Part shown: positions 58,930 through 64,000 of the stretch, in pieces
How positions within the stretch are numbered: the stretch's first letter is position 1
Layout of the letters: every line of letters starts with the position of its first letter
Assembly: GCA_039029355.1 (NCBI GenBank)
Contig: JBCCGI010000038.1
Location: 1 to 64,000 of the forward strand
DNA from: JBCCGI01 sp039029355
GTDB lineage: Bacteria; Planctomycetota; UBA1135; GCA-002686595
DNA: 64,000 nucleotides
Reading direction: 5' to 3'
Program-made: the position numbers and the translations under genes
The notes under the pieces: generated by a model
The model's database searches: none
Seen by the model: only the letters and a program-made list of their open reading frames with translations
Told to the model about the DNA's origin: nothing

Positions 58930-59634
58930 CTAGCTCTCGGGCGCCTCGGGGAGCTGCTCGAGCACCAGCTTGACGGCCCGCTTGACGCGGCCCGTGTCCA
59001 GCAGCTGGTCGCGCCGCCGCAACCCCAGCCAGCGTCCGCCCCGCAGGATCGACGTCAGCTCGAGCCCGGCCAGCGCGTCGTGAACGACGTTGCCTTCAAG
59101 ATCCTCGATCCACACCCGCAGCGAGGTGGCGTTGACCTCGCCCGCGTAGCCCGTCGAGCGGACGAGCGGGTCGCGCACGCCATCGGGGCCCTCGATGCTC
59201 TGGCGTACGCCGTCCCAGGTCGCGACGCCGTCGGCGAACCTCGCGACGCTCGGCACGATCTGGGCGTAGACGACGCCCTCGGCGGCGAAGCGCGTGGCCA
59301 GCGCCCCGTGCACCGAGATGCGCGCGCGGAAGCTCGCCTCGGTGATCTCGCCGGTCAGCGGATCGTAGACGACGACGTCCTCGATGCCCTGGTAGAGGCT
59401 GGCGGTCACCAGGTCGTCGGCGAGGTTCCACCCGAGCTCCCCGAGTCCGCGCCGAAGCTGCCCATCGAGCTGCGCCGCGCCGGCGGCGTCACGCCCCTCG
59501 GCGGGGAACGGCGCGACGCCGAGCACGGGCGCGCCGGGGTCCGGCCCTTGCGGCCCGGTCCCGCGCGAGCGCGAGGCGCACGCGGTGAGAGCGACGAGGG
59601 TCAGCGCGGCAAGAGCGAGGGGGCGGAGCGTCAT
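58930..59634 (-). CDS. Lipoprotein of unknown function
   Basis: Predicted lipoprotein of 234 residues: signal MTLRPLALAALTLVALTAC (lipobox LTAC, Cys19). The mature part has a mixed fold with APFPAEGRDAAGAAQLDGQL at the start, suggesting an outer-membrane GNA1162/PEGA-type 'LpoB-like' alpha/beta fold, then ATRFAAEGVVYAQIVPSV and VNATSLRVWIEDLEGNVV. I cannot name the family. It lies 28 bases upstream of the phosphatase in the same direction, so an operon is possible. Confidence 0.72.
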   Translation of the reverse strand: MTLRPLALAALTLVALTACASRSRGTGPQGPDPGAPVLGVAPFPAEGRDAAGAAQLDGQLRRGLGELGWNLADDLVTASLYQGIEDVVVYDPLTGEITEASFRARISVHGALATRFAAEGVVYAQIVPSVARFADGVATWDGVRQSIEGPDGVRDPLVRSTGYAGEVNATSLRVWIEDLEGNVVHDALAGLELTSILRGGRWLGLRRRDQLLDTGRVKRAVKLVLEQLPEAPES

Positions 59635-60025
59635 GACCGGGGGGGAACCTCAGTCTGCGCAGGCGGGCCGCCGGCTGTCGAGAGTCGGTCTCGTTACCCC
59701 CTCCTGGAGCCCGCAAACGCGGTTTCGGGTGCCGCCCTCGTGAGAGGCGATTAATTCGGCGCGAGGCTTTGTCGCGGCCGGCCGACTCCCCGATAGCCGG
59801 GGGTGGGGAGATGTGGACGCCGGAGGCAGCCGGGGGGAGGGTGCAGTGACGAAAGCGGAACGTCGGGCCGAGCGAGCCAGGGCTATCATGTGGAGCGTTC
59901 CCGGGCGCGGGGGGGTCCGCTCACCCTCCTCCGGCCGCGCGGGGGATGTCGGAACACGACCCAACGCGCGCGGACCGGCCGGCACGCGACGCCCCATCGC
60001 GACAGAGCACTTCGAACCTGGACCC
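59635..60025. other. Divergent intergenic region, 391 bp
   Basis: Lies between the divergent starts at 59634 and 60026. One less GC-rich stretch (gattaattcgg, around 59749-59759) could be part of a promoter. Frames open across the region are Arg/Gly-rich and not protein-like. No repeat, tRNA or RNA gene recognised. Confidence 0.45.
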
Positions 60026-62173
60026 ATGGCACGCAGGAACGGGCGGCGGCAACGACCGCTGCCGGCCACACTCTCCCTTCGCGGCCGCCGTCTCGGCGCG
60101 CCGTCCGCTCTCCCCCTCGGGTTGACCCTAGCGCTGGCCGCGTGCGGCGGCGGAGGAGGAGGCGGAGACAGCGCGGCACCGCCCGCCCCCCTGGCATCGG
60201 ACTTCCCTCCGCCGCTTTCGGTGACGAACGCCGGGGTGATGACCGTGACCGGCACGACCGACGCGGTGCAGGAGATCTCCGCCCTCACGGTCAACGGCGT
60301 CACCGCGACGAGCGACGACGACTTCGCCACCTGGTCGGCAAGCATCCCGCTCTTCGAGGGCCTGAACGGCGTCGACGTGGACGCCTTCGGCGCCTCGGGC
60401 GCGCCGATCGCGTCGGAGCTCGTCGCGCAGATCACGCGCAAGTCGCTCCTCCCGAGCGAGCTGGAGGACATCGCCTTCGATCCGGTCGGGGCGCGCCTGC
60501 TGGCGATCGACGCGCTGCTGCCGGCGTTGCTCTCCTACGACCTGATCACCGGCGAGCTCTCACTGGTTTCGGGGCTTACCGCGGGCTCGGGCGCGGACTT
60601 CGGCTTTCCGATCCGCGTCAGCACCGAGCCGGTCGCCAACGTCGCCTACGTCACGGACATCGACCCGCCGCAGATCCTCGCGGTCGACCTCGCGAGCGGC
60701 CTGCGCTGGGTGGTCGCCGACGCGACGACCGGGCTCGGTCCGGTGCTCGAGGCTCCCGGCGGCGTGACGCCGGCGGAGTTGCCGGGCGAGATCCTGGTCA
60801 TCGATGCGGGGCTGAACGCGCTCCTCCGCGTCGACGTGTTCACCGGCAACCGCACGCTGATCTCCGGCCCGTCGGTCGGGTCCGGTCCGACGCTGCTCAT
60901 CCCGCGCGGGGTCCTGCTCGACTCCAGCGCCGGCCGCGCGTTGATCGTCGACTCCAGCGCCTCGTCGCTGGTGGCGGTCGACCTCGCCACCGGTGACCGC
61001 ACGGTGCTCTCCGGCGCGGGCGTGGGCACGGGGCCCGAGCTCGCGACGCCGACCAGCCTCGACTGGCTGATCGCCCCCGGGCTGGTCCTGGTCAGCGACG
61101 CGTTCCAGAACGCGATCCTGGCGGTCGACCTCGCGACCGGCGACCGCACGGTGCTTTCGGACGAGAACACGGGCGTGGGGCCGAAGTACGACGTACCCGA
61201 GTCGGTCGTGAACGGCGCGCTGCCGGGGACGGCGTTCGTCGCCGACTCCTCGCTCGACGCGCTCCTGGCCGTCGATCTTGAGAACGGCGACCGGTTCCCG
61301 CTCTTCGACCTGTTCGTCGGCGAGGGGCCGCACCTCGACAAGCCGACGGGGATCGTGTTCGACGCCGCGAAAGGGCGCTCGCTGGTGATCGACCGCGGTG
61401 ACTCCGCGGGCGCTCTTTTCGACGTCGACCGCGTCACGAGCGACCGCGAGATCCTGTCGGATCCCGGCGACTCCGCGCCGGTGGGGCTCGCGCTCGACGG
61501 GCCGCGGGTGCTCGCGGCGGACGAGGATGCACAGGCGTTGGTGTCGATCCACCTCAGCAGCGGCCAATGGACGAAGGTCTCCGGCGGCGAGCTCGGGCTC
61601 GGGCCGGCCTTCGTCGCCCCCAGCGACGTGGCGCTCGCGCCTACGCCCGGCAGCGCGCTGGTGTCGGACGCGGGGAGCAACGCGGTGCTGCAGGTCGACC
61701 TGAGCACGGGCGACCGCTTCGCAGTGACCGGCGCCGGGGTCGGCGCGGGGCAGACGCTGGGCGACCCCGCCGGGTTGGCACTGCGCTCCGAGACCGAGCT
61801 GCTGCTCGTCGACTCGGGGCTCGCTGCGCTGCTCTCGGTCGACCTCGCCACCGGCGACCGTACGGTGCTCTCGAGCGGCTCGGTCGGCGAGGGCCCCTAC
61901 CTGGTCGAGCCCACCGCCCTGGCGCTCGACGCCGCCGGCACCACGGCCTACGTCGTCGACTCCGAGCGCGGAGCGCTGTTCTCGATCGACCTCGCCACCG
62001 GCGAACGCGCGACGATCTCGGCCAGCGGCGAGGGCGGTGGCCCCAACCTGCTCGAGCCCCTCGGCGTGGCGCTCGACGAGCAGGCGGGGCTGGCTCTCGT
62101 CGCCGACCACGGGCGCAACGCGGTCGTCGCGATCGACCTCGCCACCGGCGAGCGCGTGCTGCAGTCGCGCTGA
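60026..62173 (+). CDS. Lipoprotein with twelve propeller-blade repeats
   Basis: Predicted surface lipoprotein of 715 residues; the start at 60026 gives a basic n-region, a hydrophobic core and lipobox LAAC followed by seven Gly. An Ig-like domain (about 65-140: TVTGTTDAVQEISALTVNG) precedes 12 tandem repeats of about 45 residues, consensus 'AVDLATGDRTVLSGxxVGxGP' then 'LxxPxxVALDxxxxxALVxD', as in SYDLITGELSLVS, RVDVFTGNRTLIS, QVDLSTGDRFAVT and SIDLATGERATIS. Each should be one four-stranded blade of an SMP-30/NHL-like propeller. Twelve is a large number and may mean two six-bladed propellers. Its stop abuts the convergent regulator's stop with no spacer. Confidence 0.85.
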   Translation: MARRNGRRQRPLPATLSLRGRRLGAPSALPLGLTLALAACGGGGGGGDSAAPPAPLASDFPPPLSVTNAGVMTVTGTTDAVQEISALTVNGVTATSDDDFATWSASIPLFEGLNGVDVDAFGASGAPIASELVAQITRKSLLPSELEDIAFDPVGARLLAIDALLPALLSYDLITGELSLVSGLTAGSGADFGFPIRVSTEPVANVAYVTDIDPPQILAVDLASGLRWVVADATTGLGPVLEAPGGVTPAELPGEILVIDAGLNALLRVDVFTGNRTLISGPSVGSGPTLLIPRGVLLDSSAGRALIVDSSASSLVAVDLATGDRTVLSGAGVGTGPELATPTSLDWLIAPGLVLVSDAFQNAILAVDLATGDRTVLSDENTGVGPKYDVPESVVNGALPGTAFVADSSLDALLAVDLENGDRFPLFDLFVGEGPHLDKPTGIVFDAAKGRSLVIDRGDSAGALFDVDRVTSDREILSDPGDSAPVGLALDGPRVLAADEDAQALVSIHLSSGQWTKVSGGELGLGPAFVAPSDVALAPTPGSALVSDAGSNAVLQVDLSTGDRFAVTGAGVGAGQTLGDPAGLALRSETELLLVDSGLAALLSVDLATGDRTVLSSGSVGEGPYLVEPTALALDAAGTTAYVVDSERGALFSIDLATGERATISASGEGGGPNLLEPLGVALDEQAGLALVADHGRNAVVAIDLATGERVLQSR

Positions 62174-63427
62174 TCAGCGCAGCAGCAGCAGATAGTCGCG
62201 GGCGCAGCGGTAGCCGCCCGAGGTCACGCTCTCGAGGACCTCGTGCCGCTTCAGGCCGGAGCGGATGCGGGAGGCGTACGTGTTGACCGCCGACGGCATG
62301 GCGAGCTCGGCGCGCACGATCTCGTGGCTCTCCACCGCGTCGCCGCGGCGCGCGATGAAGCGCAGCATGCGGTAGGCGACGCTGTCGAACGCCAGCGCCG
62401 CGTCCTCGGAGGTGACGCGGTGCCACTCCCACGCGTCGGCCTCGGCCTCGCCGCCGGCGCGCAGCGCGGCCAGGTTCCGGGCGGTGATCTCCTTGAGCAC
62501 CTGGGTCGCCGGCCGCCGCTTGCCGGTCGCCGGCGCGGGGGCGTCCCAGCCGCCCTCCAGGGCCCAGGCCGGGCGGTCGCGGTGCTCGAAGACCTCGATC
62601 GTGCGCGTCGTCTCGTCGATGAGCAGCGGTCCCGCGTGCGCGGGGTTCCAGGTGCCTTCGACCGGGTCGTCCGGGTCCTGCGCGACGCGGCGCGCCACCG
62701 CGCGCAGCCGGTCGCGCGCGGCGGCCTCGAAGCCCGCGCGCAGGCCTTCGAGGTCGGCGCGGTCGAGCGTCCCGCCCCGCGCGTCGCTGCCCAGGCGCTG
62801 CTCGTACTCGATGCGCTCGCCGTCCGACGAGCCGGTCAGCTCAGCGACGAGCCGGTCGATGTGCGCGCGGTCGCGGAAGTCGTCGATCCAGCCGCGCCGC
62901 AGGAAGCGGGCGAGGTCGGCCTTCTGCTCGGTGGTCCAGTCCTTCTGCGCGCTGATCCCGACGATCCGCACGCGCTCCTTCCGCCCGGCGCGCAGCAAGA
63001 GCTCGCCGTAGCGCGCCGCGAACTGCAGCGTCATGCCGTTCTTGTTCTCGTCCAGCGCCCAAGCGGTGTTCAGCTGGTCGTCCCAGAGCACCAGTACGTG
63101 CGCGTGCGGGTTGCCGGATACGATCCGGTCGAGCAGCTGGTAGAGCACCTCGACGTCGGAGTACGCGCCGCGGTCGGCGAAGATCCGTTCGCGGAACTCC
63201 GGGTAGTCCTCGCGCAGGTCGTCGGCTTGCCCCCACTCCTCCGGCTTGCCGACCAGGATCGCGAGCGGGAGGATGCGCTCTCCCAGCGCTAGATCCGGCC
63301 GATCGACGGCGTGCGCGCGGGTCTTGCCGGTGCTGACGACGGTCAGGGCGTCGAAGAGCTCGAAGACGCGCCGCGCCTCGTTCTCGACGAGCACGACGAC
63401 CCAGCGGCGTGTGGAGTGGATGGTCAT
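62174..63427 (-). CDS. Atypical pseudo-receiver/winged-helix regulator
   Basis: A 417-residue regulator-like protein. Residues 1-200 follow receiver topology: VVVLVENEARRVFELF, AHVLVLWDDQLNT (Asp116/117 as phosphoacceptor candidates), VRIVGISAQ, GWIDDFRDRAHIDRLVAEL; a long insert separates strands 1 and 3, and the conserved Lys is not evident, so phosphorylation is uncertain. The C-terminal about 75 residues (LAFDSVAYRMLRFIARRGDA; YASRIRSGLKRHEVLESVTS) look like an OmpR-type winged helix with hairpin GGYRCARDYLL. Its ATG overlaps the upstream sensor ATPase stop as ATGA, implying a coupled two-component-like pair. The middle (210-340) is of unknown fold. Confidence 0.68.
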   Translation of the reverse strand: MTIHSTRRWVVVLVENEARRVFELFDALTVVSTGKTRAHAVDRPDLALGERILPLAILVGKPEEWGQADDLREDYPEFRERIFADRGAYSDVEVLYQLLDRIVSGNPHAHVLVLWDDQLNTAWALDENKNGMTLQFAARYGELLLRAGRKERVRIVGISAQKDWTTEQKADLARFLRRGWIDDFRDRAHIDRLVAELTGSSDGERIEYEQRLGSDARGGTLDRADLEGLRAGFEAAARDRLRAVARRVAQDPDDPVEGTWNPAHAGPLLIDETTRTIEVFEHRDRPAWALEGGWDAPAPATGKRRPATQVLKEITARNLAALRAGGEAEADAWEWHRVTSEDAALAFDSVAYRMLRFIARRGDAVESHEIVRAELAMPSAVNTYASRIRSGLKRHEVLESVTSGGYRCARDYLLLLR

Positions 63428-64000
63428 GGACGCTCCTCTGCGAGCGGCGGCCGCGCCGGGGCCTCGCCCGACGGCGGGGAGAGCGGCGAGCGCTGCACGA
63501 GCAGCGTCGCCACGCAGCAGCACCTCTCACGGTCGATGCGGATGTCGAAGGGATGTCCGTACCGCACCGACAGGAAGCGCACGCACGACAGCCCCTGGGA
63601 CTCGCGCAGGAGGCCTTCCTCGTACCGGTCGAGCTCGTCGGCGTCGACGCGGTTCTCGACCACGACCGCCACGCGGCCGTCGACGTGGGCGCGCACCGCG
63701 ATGAGCGGAGGCGCGGCCTCGCTCGCCGCGTAGTGGAGCGCGTTCTCCAGCAGCTCGCGCAGCATGACCTCGAGCGGCGGCCGGTGGGCCTCGACGACCG
63801 CGTCCTCCTCGACGTCGACCCGGAACAGCCCGCCGCGGTCGCGGAAGTCGCGCAGCTTCTGGCGGCTGGACCGCACCACGGGCGCGAGCTCGCGGGCGTC
63901 GAGGCACTCGTAGCCCCCCACGATCTCCTCGTCGAGGAAGCGACCGAGTCGGAAGCTCACCGGCGCCTCGCCGCGGTCGATGAGGTCGCGCCCCACCTGC
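63424..64000 (-). CDS. Histidine-kinase-like ATPase, partial at window edge
   Basis: C-terminal fragment (192 codons) that runs off the right edge; the true start lies outside. It contains a GHKL/HATPase_c N-box (LRELLENALHYA), a strand VAVVVENRVDAD in place of the usual Asp-x-Gly G1 box, and GLSCVRFLSVRYGHPFDI, matching the late G2-region and strands of sensor-kinase ATPase domains. The Cys-rich CCCVATLLVQ is an oddity. The stop overlaps the downstream regulator's ATG (ATGA), so these are one operon. A degenerate kinase or a serine-kinase/anti-sigma-like ATPase is possible. Confidence 0.7.
   Translation of the reverse strand, partial: QVGRDLIDRGEAPVSFRLGRFLDEEIVGGYECLDARELAPVVRSSRQKLRDFRDRGGLFRVDVEEDAVVEAHRPPLEVMLRELLENALHYAASEAAPPLIAVRAHVDGRVAVVVENRVDADELDRYEEGLLRESQGLSCVRFLSVRYGHPFDIRIDRERCCCVATLLVQRSPLSPPSGEAPARPPLAEERP

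Overview
The window is about 70% GC and densely coded, and nearly every gene is chromosomal in character. It looks like a high-GC, deep-branching Planctomycetota, although no rRNA or tRNA is present to prove it. The inference rests on the number of large secreted proteins (FG-GAP/VCBS repeats, carboxypeptidase-regulatory repeats, parallel beta-helices, choice-of-anchor B, two subtilases), on a dockerin-like DCNGNG calcium motif at 26717-29311, and on mostly single-gene transcription units. I see no phage, transposon, integron, plasmid, CRISPR or recognisable defence island.

Layout. 1-5.5 kb: a Gly-rich collagen-like secreted protein, a diheme cytochrome c peroxidase with an extra N-terminal domain, a membrane-inserted KAP-like P-loop NTPase and a small lipoprotein. 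5.5-12.5 kb: a lipoprotein translationally coupled (GTGA overlap) to a giant AsmA/DUF748 envelope protein. 12.6-20.1 kb: a CRTAC1/ASPIC-type FG-GAP protein, then two large secreted glycosidase-like proteins five bases apart. 20.1-29.3 kb: a secreted propeller/CBM protein, an 1162-residue anchored protein of Ig-like repeats, a tail-anchored coiled-coil protein with an excisionase-like helix-turn-helix, and a choice-of-anchor B protein. 29.4-31.5 kb: an AbgT-family transporter with a small exported protein. 31.6-40.6 kb: a CARDB-subtilase, a PhnY-like aldehyde dehydrogenase and a huge beta-helix protein. 40.8-44.6 kb: a secreted alpha/beta hydrolase and a GH5-like glycosidase without signal peptide. 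44.6-48.2 kb: an ABC-2 exporter, two overlapping paralogous OmlA-like lipoproteins and an RRM RNA-binding protein. 48.2-56.2 kb: a beta-helix lipoprotein, a second subtilase, an SGNH hydrolase and a VCBS-repeat protein. 56.5-64.0 kb: PilT, a cupin, a histidine phosphatase, a lipoprotein, a 12-repeat propeller lipoprotein, and a sensor ATPase/pseudo-receiver regulator pair that runs off the right edge.

The common theme is a cell that exports many large adhesive or hydrolytic proteins and probably degrades polysaccharide and protein outside the cytoplasm. The most interesting pattern is a divergent beta-sandwich-like module of about 60-130 residues. It appears clearly in four otherwise unrelated secreted proteins and more weakly in three others, usually at the extreme C-terminus, and none of these proteins has a known sorting signal. 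It may be a lineage-specific surface or secretion module. The first 68 bases are a perfect inverted copy of 367-434, which points to a fold-back at a contig end and makes the C-terminus of the first gene uncertain.
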